Source: DASWHK01 sp036398215 (GTDB lineage Bacteria; Acidobacteriota; UBA890). From it: DNA of 50,191 nt. The stretch lies in the NCBI GenBank assembly GCA_036398215.1, contig DASWHK010000199.1:1-50191 (forward strand), written 5' to 3'. The position numbers were made by a program, and so were the translations under genes. The stretch's first letter is position 1; each line of letters begins with the position of its first letter. A model generated the notes under the pieces. That model was given only the letters and a program-made list of their open reading frames with translations. It was not told the DNA's origin and did not search any database. Below are positions 1-8,594 of the stretch, in pieces.

Positions 1-2220
1 GCCGAACAGCGTCGCGCCGGTCTTCGACAGCTCGTCGACGACGTCGCCTACCGGGCGGAGCGACTTGCGCCGCTGGTGGTCGCTGATGTCGCCGATGAAC
101 GGCCACAGCTTCTCGCGGATGCCGGCGGGCAGCACCTGCTCGAGGTACTCGAGCGACAGGCTCTTGAGCTCCTCGTCGTCGAGGATGATCCCGTGGAAGG
201 CCATCCGCACCGCCTGATGGTCGAGGACCAGGGAGAGCTGCCGGAAGGTGTGCTCGAGGCTGAGCTCGCCGCGGACGTCGAGCTGCCGGTTGACGAAGTC
301 GTCGGTGCCGGCCTCCGAGCCGTCGAGGATCTTCTGCAGCTCCCAGATCGGCCGGTCGCGGCTCACCTCCCGCTCCACCGCCTTCCAGACCGTCGCCCGC
401 CAGTCGCCCCGCGCTTTCGCCAACCCGGCCTTGCGGCGTCGCACCAGCGCGATCGCGGCCCGGTAGCGAACCTCGAAGCGGCCCGCCGAGAGCGCCTCGA
501 GCAGCGCCTCGTCCGCCTCCTCCGTGTCGATCTCGGCGAGCATCCGGGGGATACGCCGGCGGATCACGAAGTCGGCGTTCTCGTCGAGCAGGAGGTCGGC
601 GGCGTGACGGGTGGCGGGAGTGCCGATCGAAACGAGGGCCTTCACCGCGGCATCGTAGAAGCGGCCCCGCGCCAGCAGTCGGGTCAGATGCGGGACGTGG
701 CGCTTGCGCCACTGCCGCTGCTGCTCGAGGACCCGACCGACCACCTCGGGGTCCGCCGACTCGAGACGGTCGGTGACGCTGGCCGAGGAGTCGGCCTCCG
801 GGTCCCCTTCCTTCCGACCCCGGTCGATTTCCTCAGCGTCGTCTCCCGTCCCGACGCCGGCGCGGGCCAGCTCTTCCTGCAGATCGAGCCGCGTCAACGT
901 CATCGTCAGCAGGTGGCGGGCGTCGAAGCGGCTGCCCTCGAGCTGCTCGGTGAGGCCGGCGCCGCCGCCGGCCAGCCGGTCGCGAACGGTGCGCCGGTAC
1001 TGCACCCCCGTCCGCACGCTCAGGTACACGAACGCCACCGCCAGGCCGATGACGAGCAGTGACAGATAGCGCGACGGCCACCCCGCCCAGGTCACCCAGA
1101 CGAACAGCAGGCCGGCGGCCACGCCGCTGGCGCTGTTGTCGACGACCGAGTCGATGAGGGTCTTGGTCCGGCGCCGCAGATCGGCGGGCACGGCCATATA
1201 GAGATACTCGATCACCGAGCGGTGCAGCGACTTGCGCAGGGCGTTGTCGGCGCCCCGGGTCAGCGTCGCCAGCAGCAAGCTCGGCACCACGAGCATCCCA
1301 GCGCTGCCGGCGATCAGCAACGACGGCAACACGGCGAGGCTGAAGGCGATCCCGGCGCGCCCCATCAGGCGGGCCGCCAGCAGCACCTGCACGAGCAGCG
1401 CGACCACTCCTGTCCAGCCGTAGAAGGCGCCGAAAAAGCTGGTCATCTCGGCGCTCGACGGCATCGCCGCGCTGACGATCTCCTTGAACTGGTAGTCGAG
1501 GACCGTCGACGCCATGGTGCCAAGCACGACCACCGCGGCGATGCCCCGCAGGTGCGGGCTCGCCAGGATCAAGCCGAGCCCCTCGCCGAGGACGGGGCTC
1601 TCCGCCTCGTGGTCGCGGTGGGGCTCCAGTCTCGGCATCGACAGGTGCAGGACGAGGCTGGCCGCGAGAATCGCCAGCAGCCCCGAAGCCAGCTGCAGGC
1701 TGGTGAAGTAGTCGGTAAGCTGGCTGAGGCCGACGCCGGTGACCATCGCGCCGAGCGTGCCGCCGGCGCCGACCAGCCCGAACAGGCGTTTGGCCTCGCG
1801 CAGCGAGAAATGCTCGGCGCAGACCATCCAGAAGCCGGAGGTCAGCAGCGAGGAGCCGACGACGGTGATCAAGTAGAAGGCGACGTTGGTGACGTCGGGG
1901 ACGATCGGCAAGAGCAGCGGCAGCCCGGCGAGCAGCAGGCCGAGAAAGACGATGTAGACGGTGAAGCGCCGGCGTGGGTTGCCGGCCGCCATCAGCCGCC
2001 CGAACAGCAGCGCCGACGGCAGGCTGAGCGCCGTCACCGCGATCGTCACATAGGGCAGCGTGGTGACGTCGAAGGTGCTCAGGTAAAGGGCCTCGCGCAG
2101 CGCTCGCGACAGGATCAGGAACGACATCACGCTGTAGGCGCCGAAAAAGGACAGCAGCAACCGCCGGGCCTCGCCCGGACGTACGTCGAGCCAGCGTCGG
2201 AGCATCTGCGTGAGCATCAT
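1..2220 (-). CDS. MFS/nucleotide-transporter-like membrane protein with HEAT-like C-terminal region (3' end cut by window)
   Basis: The frame is open on the - strand from an ATG at 2218-2220 to the window edge, giving 740 codons without a stop. Residues about 1-405 are a run of hydrophobic helices starting MMLTQMLRRWLD, with MFS-like or ATP/ADP-translocase-like character (GLVGAGGTLGAMVTG; GTMASTVLDYQFK). Residues about 480-740 are soluble, alpha-helical and charged, with repeats like HVPHLTRLL and RRIPRMLAEIDTEEADEALLEAL that resemble HEAT repeats. Transporters with HEAT tails, often annotated as Npt1/Npt2-like, are known in Acidobacteriota and other phyla, but the substrate cannot be read here. 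An overlapping frame on the same strand is Arg/Pro-rich and looks like a shadow. There are two adjacent ATGs (2220 and 2217). Family assignment is moderately sure, function is not. Confidence 0.72.
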   Translation of the reverse strand, partial: MMLTQMLRRWLDVRPGEARRLLLSFFGAYSVMSFLILSRALREALYLSTFDVTTLPYVTIAVTALSLPSALLFGRLMAAGNPRRRFTVYIVFLGLLLAGLPLLLPIVPDVTNVAFYLITVVGSSLLTSGFWMVCAEHFSLREAKRLFGLVGAGGTLGAMVTGVGLSQLTDYFTSLQLASGLLAILAASLVLHLSMPRLEPHRDHEAESPVLGEGLGLILASPHLRGIAAVVVLGTMASTVLDYQFKEIVSAAMPSSAEMTSFFGAFYGWTGVVALLVQVLLAARLMGRAGIAFSLAVLPSLLIAGSAGMLVVPSLLLATLTRGADNALRKSLHRSVIEYLYMAVPADLRRRTKTLIDSVVDNSASGVAAGLLFVWVTWAGWPSRYLSLLVIGLAVAFVYLSVRTGVQYRRTVRDRLAGGGAGLTEQLEGSRFDARHLLTMTLTRLDLQEELARAGVGTGDDAEEIDRGRKEGDPEADSSASVTDRLESADPEVVGRVLEQQRQWRKRHVPHLTRLLARGRFYDAAVKALVSIGTPATRHAADLLLDENADFVIRRRIPRMLAEIDTEEADEALLEALSAGRFEVRYRAAIALVRRRKAGLAKARGDWRATVWKAVEREVSRDRPIWELQKILDGSEAGTDDFVNRQLDVRGELSLEHTFRQLSLVLDHQAVRMAFHGIILDDEELKSLSLEYLEQVLPAGIREKLWPFIGDISDHQRRKSLRPVGDVVDELSKTGATLFG

Positions 2221-2331
2221 CGTGGACCAGCATACCGCCTGCGGCGGCGCGATTTGTTCTCTTTGAAATCGAGGGGCTGCTGGTTAAGCTCTTGTACACC
2301 AACTGGCACTTCCTGATACTTCAAGCTGGCT

Positions 2332-2574
2332 GTGAGGGAGCTCGTGGAAGAAGAACTGCAGAAAGTCGTCGGGCGACAGGTTCCCATCAAGACCCGCACC
2401 GGCGGCCGGCACCTCGACTTCATCAACGAGGTGAGGCCCGGCGTCGTGGTCCTGACGACCAACGCCGACGGCAGCGGGCGCGTCACTATCCTGGCGGTCG
2501 ACTGCATCGAGTCGTTCACCGCCGGCGGCGCCAGCGGCGGCGCCGACGGTGCGGCGCCCAACTGGAAGCAATAG
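2332..2574 (+). CDS. Small hypothetical protein (80 aa)
   Basis: GTG start at 2332; the frame opens only at 2317 after an in-frame TGA, so no longer version is possible. The 80-residue product begins with a charged helix (MRELVEEELQKVVGR), followed by a compact mixed segment with the pattern GGRHLDFINEVRPGVVVLTTNADGSG split by short turns, and ends in a Gly/Ala-rich tail. Unlike the surrounding out-of-frame translations it is not Arg/Pro-biased, which is the main reason to accept it. No signal peptide or membrane segment is visible. It could bind nucleic acid or act as a small adaptor, but I recognise no family. It lies convergent to the cyanophycinase-like gene, with 71 bp between the ends. 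Confidence 0.55.
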   Translation: MRELVEEELQKVVGRQVPIKTRTGGRHLDFINEVRPGVVVLTTNADGSGRVTILAVDCIESFTAGGASGGADGAAPNWKQ

Positions 2575-2645
2575 CCCGAGCCTACGGGAACCCCGGCCAC
2601 GCGGCGCTCGAGCGAGGGGGCGCCGGGCCTCGGCCAGGCGACCGG

Positions 2646-3608
2646 CTACCCGCCGCCGTTCTTCTTGCGGACGCGGTCGATCGGGTTGCGGGTCTCGCGA
2701 CCGGGGCGGCTGGCCTCGCGGCTGACCAGGTCGAAGGAATCGCCCGGCGCCAGGAAGTAGAACGAGCCGCCGGCGCTGCCCGGGCCGTCGTCTCCCGGGG
2801 GCCCGCCGTCGACCCAGGCGTTGGCGTCGTGGATCAAGACGTACCCCTGGCCGATCACCTCGAAGCTGTCGCCGCGCACGACGATGGCGGTGTTCTCGTC
2901 GATGCCGATGCCGAGCAGCTCGGGACGCTGCTCGATGATCTCGATGAGGTCGAACTGGCGGTTGCGCATCAGCACGTGCTGGTCGATCGCCGCGTTCTTG
3001 AGGAACCCCAGCCCGGCGGTATGGTCTCCCATCATGATCCCGTTGCCGCTGGTGTCGCCGCGGGCCAGATAGGAGCCCTGGATGGTGGCGCCGGCCGAGG
3101 AGCCGCCGATCACGCCGCCGCGCCGCAATACTCCCCACAGCTCTTCGTGGGCCTTGGTGTCCAGATACGAGTCGGCCAGGTGCCACTGGCGGCCGCCGTT
3201 GAACCAGACGCCGCGGGCCCGCCGCAGCGGCGCCACGAACTCTTCGCTGTCGGCGACGGCGCGGTCCTTGGTGTGCAGGACGGTGATGTCGGTGACGCCG
3301 GCGCGCTTCCAACCCTGCAGGCCGGCGCTCCACTCGTCATAGTCTTGACCGCCGCCGGCTGTCGGAATGACCACGATCGGCGCATCGGGCCCGCCGGCGA
3401 GGTCGATGAAGCGCTCGCGAATGGCCGGGTCTCGCATGGCGCCGCCGACGATCACCAGGGCTCCGTTCGGCGGGCCGATCTGCGGAGCGGCCCGCTGGCC
3501 GCGCCCCTGGCCGGGCTGGACGGCGAAGGACAGGGCGGAGACCAGCAGAACGGCGATCAGCGCGACCAGGCAGGCGCGCGCGGCGAACATCGGGCGGTTG
3601 ATCCTCAT
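2646..3608 (-). CDS. Cyanophycinase-like peptidase, family S51, exported
   Basis: The 320-aa product starts at an ATG (3606-3608) preceded by AAGGAG at a good distance. In-frame codons further upstream are shadow. Residues about 1-30 form a signal peptide (MRINRPMFAARACLVALIAVLLVSALSFA). The S51 fold is indicated by GALVIVGGAM at the start of the domain, the nucleophile elbow GGSSAGATIQG (Ser of GxSAG) and the later GIGIDENTAIVV strand. Cyanophycinases hydrolyse the beta-Asp-Arg polymer cyanophycin, and related members are dipeptidase E-like. No cyanophycin synthetase is seen in this window, so a role in scavenging external peptides is an equally good inference. The gene is divergent from the M14 carboxypeptidase at 3789, leaving 180 bp of shared upstream DNA. 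Fold and Ser are seen; substrate is unknown. Confidence 0.86.
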   Translation of the reverse strand: MRINRPMFAARACLVALIAVLLVSALSFAVQPGQGRGQRAAPQIGPPNGALVIVGGAMRDPAIRERFIDLAGGPDAPIVVIPTAGGGQDYDEWSAGLQGWKRAGVTDITVLHTKDRAVADSEEFVAPLRRARGVWFNGGRQWHLADSYLDTKAHEELWGVLRRGGVIGGSSAGATIQGSYLARGDTSGNGIMMGDHTAGLGFLKNAAIDQHVLMRNRQFDLIEIIEQRPELLGIGIDENTAIVVRGDSFEVIGQGYVLIHDANAWVDGGPPGDDGPGSAGGSFYFLAPGDSFDLVSREASRPGRETRNPIDRVRKKNGGG

Positions 3609-3788
3609 GGGAGCTCTCCTTGGCTTGCGAACACCCGAAATGGTAGCAGCCGAAGGAGCTTCTCCCCACTCGAATGCGCCGATCGAGGCACGTTCGGAGA
3701 ACAGGGTTACCGACCACCACGGCCATGGCTCCGCCTCCATGCTCTCGGGTGCTCCAGGGAAGCTTCTGCGGCTGCTAGAGTCCACGTC

Positions 3789-6671
3789 ATGCGTAGCGAC
3801 TTCTTGGAAAACGGGCCGGCGTGCCGGTGCGGCCGCGCGGCGCCGGCCACCCGGACCTTTTCGGGGTGCCTGCTGGCGCTGATCGCCGTCTTCTCCCAGG
3901 CCCCCGTCCCGTCGCCGGCCTCGGTGCTCGGCTTCGCGGTGGGCGCCGACTTCGAGCTCGCCACCTACAACGAGTCAATCGCCTACTTCCGGCGCCTGGA
4001 CGCGGCCAGCGAGCGGCTGACGCTCGTCGAGGTGGGGCGGACCTCGGAGGGCCGGCCCTGGCACCTGGCGTTCATCTCTTCGGCGGCAAACCTCGCCGGC
4101 CTCGAGCGCCACCGCGAGATCGCCCAGCGGCTGGCGCACCCGGAGGGCCTGACCGACGAGCAGGCGCGCGCCCTCGCCCGCGAGGGCAAGCCGATCGTCG
4201 ACATCAGCGGCGGCCTGCACGCCTCCGAGGTCGCCGGCGCCCAGCACAGCATTCAGCTGGCCTACGACCTGATCACCGGCGACGACGACCCCGAGATCGC
4301 CGCCATCCTCGACAACGTCATCGTGATGCTGTGGCCATCGCTCAACCCCGACGGCCAGAACATCGTCGTCGAGTGGTACGAGTCCAACCTCGGGACGCCC
4401 TACGAGATGTCGGGCCCGCCGCGCCTCTATCAGAAGTACATCGGCCACGACAACAACCGCGACGCCTACATGCTCAACCAGGTCGAGTCGCGGGTGGTGG
4501 CGCGCACCTGGCGGCACTGGGAGCCGCAGATCATCTTCGTGCACCACCAATCTTCGCCGTTCCCGACGCGTATCTGGCTGCCGCCTTTCGCCGAGCCGAT
4601 CGCGCCGCAGGTGCATCCGTTGATGTCGCGGACGGTCAACTTCGCCGGCATGGCGATGGCCGCTGCCCTCGAGGAACGCCGCCAGCCCGGTGCCGTCCAC
4701 ATGGGTACCGGCTTCGACGCCTGGTACCCGGGCTACATCGACTACCTGCCGATGCTCCAGAACCAGGCCGCATGGTGGACGGAGACGGCCGGGGCCGGCT
4801 ACGCGACGCCGCGCCTGTACACCTTGCAGGACTTCCCGCAGGGCCGGCGGGACCTGCGGCCCGAGTCGCTGTACTCGAGCCCGTGGCCGGGCGGCTGGTG
4901 GCGGTTGCGCGACGCGGTCGAGTACATGGAGACTGTCTCGATCGCGACGCTCGACTACGCCGCCAAGTACGGCTTCGACCTGCTGTACAACCGTTATCAG
5001 GCCGGCCGTGACACGATCCGCAAGTACCGGCAGGAGCCGCCCTACGCCTATGTCGTACCCGAGGACCAGCACGATCCGGTGGCCGCCGTCGAATTGCTGC
5101 GCCGGCTCGCCTTCAACGGCATCCGGGTCGCCCGGCTGGGCCGCGACGCGGCCATCGACGGCATCGACTATCCAGCCGGCACCTGGATCGTCCCGATGGA
5201 CCAGGAGTTCGCCGAGCTGGCCCGCCAGCTGCTCGACGTCCAGCGCTATCCGGACCTGCGGGAGTACCCCGAGGGGCCTCCGGAGCAGCCCTACGACGCC
5301 GCCGGCTGGACGCTCTCGGCGCAGATGGGAGTGCGGGTGGTCGCCGCCTCGTCGCCGCTGAGCGAGGCGGCGCGCGCTGCGCTGGAAGCCGTGGAAGGCG
5401 CGGCCGCCGACTGGCGCGCCGCCAACGATTCGATCGACGCCGCCGCCCGCCTGGCGCCCGGTGCCGGCTGGTATGAGGTCGAGCCGCTGCGCGAAGGACC
5501 GGCGGTGGTCGGCCGCGACGCGGCGCCTTTCGACAGCGTCCCCGGCCTCGGGTTCGACACCAATCGGGTGGCCGCCGGCATCGTGCCTCCGGCCGGGGGC
5601 ATCGCCGGCGCCGGCGAAGCGCTCGCCGTCGACGCGGCGCACAACAACGCCTTCCGCGCCGTCAATGCCGCCTGGCGGGCCGGCGCCACGGTTGCCTGGG
5701 AGCCCGGCGCGGCAGGCACCAACGGCCAGCCGGGAAGCAGCGGCCGCTACCTGATTCGCGGCCTCGACCCGGCCGCCGCCCGGCAACTGGTCGATTCGCT
5801 GGCCTTGCGCGCCGAGCGGACCTCGGCGCGCGGCATCGGCCTCGAGCGACCCCGCATCGGCGTGTTCCGCCCCTGGAGCCCGAGCATGGACGAGGGCTGG
5901 AGCCGCTGGCTGCTCGAACAATACGGCTTCGATTTCACCGGCTTGCGCCCTCACCACTTTCGGGCCGAGCCGCTGCGCCAACGCTTCGACGTGATCGTGC
6001 TCGCCGACTACGGCAGCAACCAGATCATCGAGGGTCTCGCCGTGGGATCGGTCCCCGGGCGCTACGCCGGCGGCATCGGCGAGCAGGGCGTGCGGGCGCT
6101 CGACCGCTTCGTGCGCGAGGGCGGTACGCTGGTATGCATGAACGGCAGCACGTCCTTCGCCATCGAGCACCTGCGCTTGCCGGTGCGCGACCTCGTCGCC
6201 GACGCCCGGCGCGACGAGTTCTTCGGCAACGGCTCCATCCTCGAGGTCGCCGTCGATCCCTCGCATCCGGTAATGTCGGGGATGCCGGCGCGCGCCAACG
6301 TGTTTTTTGATCGCAGCCCGGTGTTCACGGTCGAGGAGGGGTTCGAGGGGGCGGCGCTGGCGAAGTACCAGGAAACGGGGACGCCGCTGGTTTCCGGGTA
6401 CCTGCTCGGCGACGACAAGATGAACGGCTTCGCCGCTGCTCTCGACGTTCGCAAGGGCGCCGGCCACGTGATCCTGATCGGTTTCCGCCCCCAGTGGCGC
6501 GGACAGCCGTTCGGGACGTTCCGGGTGCTGTTCAACGCGGCGCTGTTTGCCGGCGAGGTGGCCGCCGAGGCGCCTGCGAGCACGGATTTCTGGAAGCCGC
6601 CGGAGCGAGAAGAGGAACACGCAAGACCAGAAGAAGACGGAGAAGAACCGGCGGGAGGCGAACAGCGATGA
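3789..6671 (+). CDS. Large M14-family zinc carboxypeptidase, exported
   Basis: I start this 960-residue protein at the ATG at 3789. The open frame continues upstream to 2292, but that part is Arg/Gly-biased, overlaps the S51 gene and reads as shadow. A hydrophobic export signal lies at residues about 24-45. The zinc site is GGLHASE (His144, Glu147) with the third ligand His about 109 residues later in FVHHQSSPFP (about His252/253). NPDG (residues 187-190) and GHDNNRD (219-225) are also conserved in the family. The C-terminal half (from about residue 600) resembles a glutamine-amidotransferase-like module found in these large M14 proteins. A paralogue with the same architecture is encoded at 41390-44092. 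It is first of a + strand run with an SCO-like protein, antiporter and amidohydrolase. Peptide degradation in the periplasm is the expected role. Confidence 0.88.
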   Translation: MRSDFLENGPACRCGRAAPATRTFSGCLLALIAVFSQAPVPSPASVLGFAVGADFELATYNESIAYFRRLDAASERLTLVEVGRTSEGRPWHLAFISSAANLAGLERHREIAQRLAHPEGLTDEQARALAREGKPIVDISGGLHASEVAGAQHSIQLAYDLITGDDDPEIAAILDNVIVMLWPSLNPDGQNIVVEWYESNLGTPYEMSGPPRLYQKYIGHDNNRDAYMLNQVESRVVARTWRHWEPQIIFVHHQSSPFPTRIWLPPFAEPIAPQVHPLMSRTVNFAGMAMAAALEERRQPGAVHMGTGFDAWYPGYIDYLPMLQNQAAWWTETAGAGYATPRLYTLQDFPQGRRDLRPESLYSSPWPGGWWRLRDAVEYMETVSIATLDYAAKYGFDLLYNRYQAGRDTIRKYRQEPPYAYVVPEDQHDPVAAVELLRRLAFNGIRVARLGRDAAIDGIDYPAGTWIVPMDQEFAELARQLLDVQRYPDLREYPEGPPEQPYDAAGWTLSAQMGVRVVAASSPLSEAARAALEAVEGAAADWRAANDSIDAAARLAPGAGWYEVEPLREGPAVVGRDAAPFDSVPGLGFDTNRVAAGIVPPAGGIAGAGEALAVDAAHNNAFRAVNAAWRAGATVAWEPGAAGTNGQPGSSGRYLIRGLDPAAARQLVDSLALRAERTSARGIGLERPRIGVFRPWSPSMDEGWSRWLLEQYGFDFTGLRPHHFRAEPLRQRFDVIVLADYGSNQIIEGLAVGSVPGRYAGGIGEQGVRALDRFVREGGTLVCMNGSTSFAIEHLRLPVRDLVADARRDEFFGNGSILEVAVDPSHPVMSGMPARANVFFDRSPVFTVEEGFEGAALAKYQETGTPLVSGYLLGDDKMNGFAAALDVRKGAGHVILIGFRPQWRGQPFGTFRVLFNAALFAGEVAAEAPASTDFWKPPEREEEHARPEEDGEEPAGGEQR

Positions 6672-6744
6672 GACACAGGCCGGCATCCTCGAGAGACTGG
6701 CGGGCGTTCATCAGCGTAAAAGCCCGCCGCACGGTAGGGCGGCT

Positions 6745-7491
6745 ATGAGCGGGTGGGCCGGTAGGAGACGAGCAGCGCCGAATGAGTGGGCGACCGAGAA
6801 GGGAATCACGTTGATCGGTTTGCTGCTCGTCGCCGGGCTCTGCGTGAGCGGCTGCCGCGATGGCGGTGCCGGCGCGGAGGGCGCCGGGCCGAAGGTCGCC
6901 GGGAATGCCGGCGCACCGGGCGCGGGCGGCGCGGCGAGTACACTTCCCGGCGATGCGTCGTTGCCGGAGGTCATCATGCCGGCGCCCGACCTCCCGAACC
7001 TCGAGTTCGTCGACCAGGCCGGCGAGCCGGTCTTTCTCGAGGAGCTGCGCGGCAAGCCGACGCTGCTGACCTACATCTACGTCAACTGTCCGATGCCCGA
7101 GATGTGCCCGGCCACGACGCTGCGGTTCCAGGAGGTCCAGCGGGCGCTCGACGAACAGATGCGCGATCGGGTGCGGCTGATCTCGGTGAGCTTCGACCCC
7201 GCCGACACCCCGGATGTGCTCGCCGGGTACGCGGAGCTCTGGGAGGTCGACCCGCAGGTCTGGACGATGCTGACCGGCCCCGAGGAAAGCGTTCGCGCCC
7301 TCGGTGCCGCCTACGGCTTCTGGTTCGAGTCCCAGGAAGGCGCCACCTTCCGCCACGCGATGATCAGCGTGATCCTCCTGCCCGACGGTTCGATGCATCG
7401 CGTTCTGCTCGGATCGGTTTGGGACGGCGCCGAGGTGGCGGACAATCTCACGCGGCTGGCCGCCGCTCGAGGTGAGCCGGCCATGCATTGA
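6745..7491 (+). CDS. SCO1/SenC-family copper-chaperone-like lipoprotein
   Basis: The 248-aa product starts at ATG 6745 after AGGGCGG. A hydrophobic stretch (residues 22-36) leads to a lipobox VSGC with Cys37, so membrane anchoring is likely. A low-complexity Gly/Ala linker (about 40-70) precedes a thioredoxin-like SCO domain. The metal site is YVNCPMPEMCP (Cys115 and Cys121, five residues between them instead of the classical three) and a distal His204 in FRHAMISV. SCO proteins deliver copper to the CuA centre of cytochrome c oxidase or act as thiol reductases. A CuA-like cupredoxin is encoded elsewhere in this window (36066-36557), but no oxidase subunits are. The open frame extends upstream into the M14 gene, and that part is shadow. 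The next gene overlaps its stop by 4 bp. Confidence 0.87.
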   Translation: MSGWAGRRRAAPNEWATEKGITLIGLLLVAGLCVSGCRDGGAGAEGAGPKVAGNAGAPGAGGAASTLPGDASLPEVIMPAPDLPNLEFVDQAGEPVFLEELRGKPTLLTYIYVNCPMPEMCPATTLRFQEVQRALDEQMRDRVRLISVSFDPADTPDVLAGYAELWEVDPQVWTMLTGPEESVRALGAAYGFWFESQEGATFRHAMISVILLPDGSMHRVLLGSVWDGAEVADNLTRLAAARGEPAMH

Positions 7492-8594
7492 GCCTCAACG
7501 CCGTCATCGTATTCATCGGCGGCCTGGCCCTGTTGCTGGTCGGCGCCGAGCTGCTGGTGCGCGGCGCCTCGCGCCTGGCGGTGGCTTTGGGAATCTCTCC
7601 GCTGGTCATCGGACTGACGGTAGTGGCCTGGGGCACCGGATCACCGGAGCTTGCCGTTGCCGTCAACGCCGCCATGGAGGGCCGCGCGGATCTCGCCGTC
7701 GGCAACGTCGTCGGCAGCAACATCGCCAACATCCTGCTGATTCTCGGCCTCGCCGCGGTGATCGCGCCGCTGAAGGTCTCGGCGAGGGTCGTGATCCTCG
7801 ACGTCCCGGTGATGATCGGCGTCTCGTTCCTCACGCTGCTGCTCGCCTTCGACGGGGTGCTCGGCACCTTCGACGGTCTTCTGCTGCTGGCGGCGCTCGT
7901 CGTGTACACGGTCTGGACGGTGTGGGAATCGCGGCGCGTCCGACGCGCCCTCCGCCGGCAGCTCGAGCGCGAGCTGGCCGGCAAGCAGGCCGGCGAGCCG
8001 ACACCGCGCTGGCAGTTGCTGGCCTACGCATTGGAGGCCGCCTGGATCGTCGTCGGGCTTTCGCTCCTCGTGAAGGGCTCCGACTGGCTCGTCGAGGGGG
8101 CCTCGACGCTGGCCATCTCGTTCGGCTTCAGCGAGCTGGTGATTGGCCTGACCATCGTCGCCGTCGGCACCTCGTTGCCGGAGCTCGCCACCTCGGCCGT
8201 CGCCGCTGCCCGCGGCGAGCGCGACCTGGCGGTGGGCAACGCCGTCGGCAGCAATATCTTCAATATCCTGGCGGTGCTCGGCATCACCGCGGTGATCGGC
8301 GTCGATGGCATCGCCATCGCCCCGGTGGCGCTGTCGTTCGACATCCCGATCATGATCGCGGTGGCGATCGCCTGCATCCCGGTCTTCTTCAGCGGCCACG
8401 CCATCGACCGCTGGCAGGGCGCCCTGTTCGTCGCCCTGTTCGCCGCCTACATGACGTACCTCGTCCTGGACGGCATCGGCCACGCCACGGTGCGCGGCTT
8501 CACCACGATCATGACGATGGTCATCCTGCCGCTGGTGGCGCTGACGCTCGCGCTGGTCCTGTACCGGGCCTGGAAAAACCCGGACGTAACGTGA
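7488..8594 (+). CDS. Calcium/sodium antiporter (CaCA family, YrbG-like)
   Basis: The 368-aa protein starts at TTG 7488, which overlaps the SCO stop (TTGA). No ATG in frame keeps the conserved first helix. It shows two homologous halves typical of Ca2+:cation antiporters. The first alpha repeat has GTGSPELAVAV and GNVVGSNIANILLI, the second GTSLPELATSA and GNAVGSNIFNILAV. About ten membrane helices are visible, with a charged cytoplasmic loop (ESRRVRRALRRQLERELAGK) between the halves. Length and layout fit the TIGR00367-type exchangers that extrude Ca2+ in exchange for Na+ or K+. Translational coupling to the SCO-like gene and to the following amidohydrolase (again a 4-bp overlap) argues for one transcript, though no functional link is obvious. 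Confidence 0.93.
   Translation: MSLNAVIVFIGGLALLLVGAELLVRGASRLAVALGISPLVIGLTVVAWGTGSPELAVAVNAAMEGRADLAVGNVVGSNIANILLILGLAAVIAPLKVSARVVILDVPVMIGVSFLTLLLAFDGVLGTFDGLLLLAALVVYTVWTVWESRRVRRALRRQLERELAGKQAGEPTPRWQLLAYALEAAWIVVGLSLLVKGSDWLVEGASTLAISFGFSELVIGLTIVAVGTSLPELATSAVAAARGERDLAVGNAVGSNIFNILAVLGITAVIGVDGIAIAPVALSFDIPIMIAVAIACIPVFFSGHAIDRWQGALFVALFAAYMTYLVLDGIGHATVRGFTTIMTMVILPLVALTLALVLYRAWKNPDVT

Noticed and set aside
833..2302. 489-codon - strand frame at the window start
   Set aside because: Translation is Arg/Ala-rich shadow; the neighbouring frame encodes a coherent membrane protein.
2292..3788. N-terminal extension of the first M14 peptidase by about 500 codons
   Set aside because: Overlaps the S51 gene on the other strand, is low in hydrophobic residues, and a normal signal peptide begins at 3789.
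3975..6686. Long - strand open frame (903 codons) opposite the M14 peptidase
   Set aside because: It is rich in Arg, Val, His and Asp without domain motifs and mirrors the codon bias of the real gene; an antisense shadow of GC-rich DNA.
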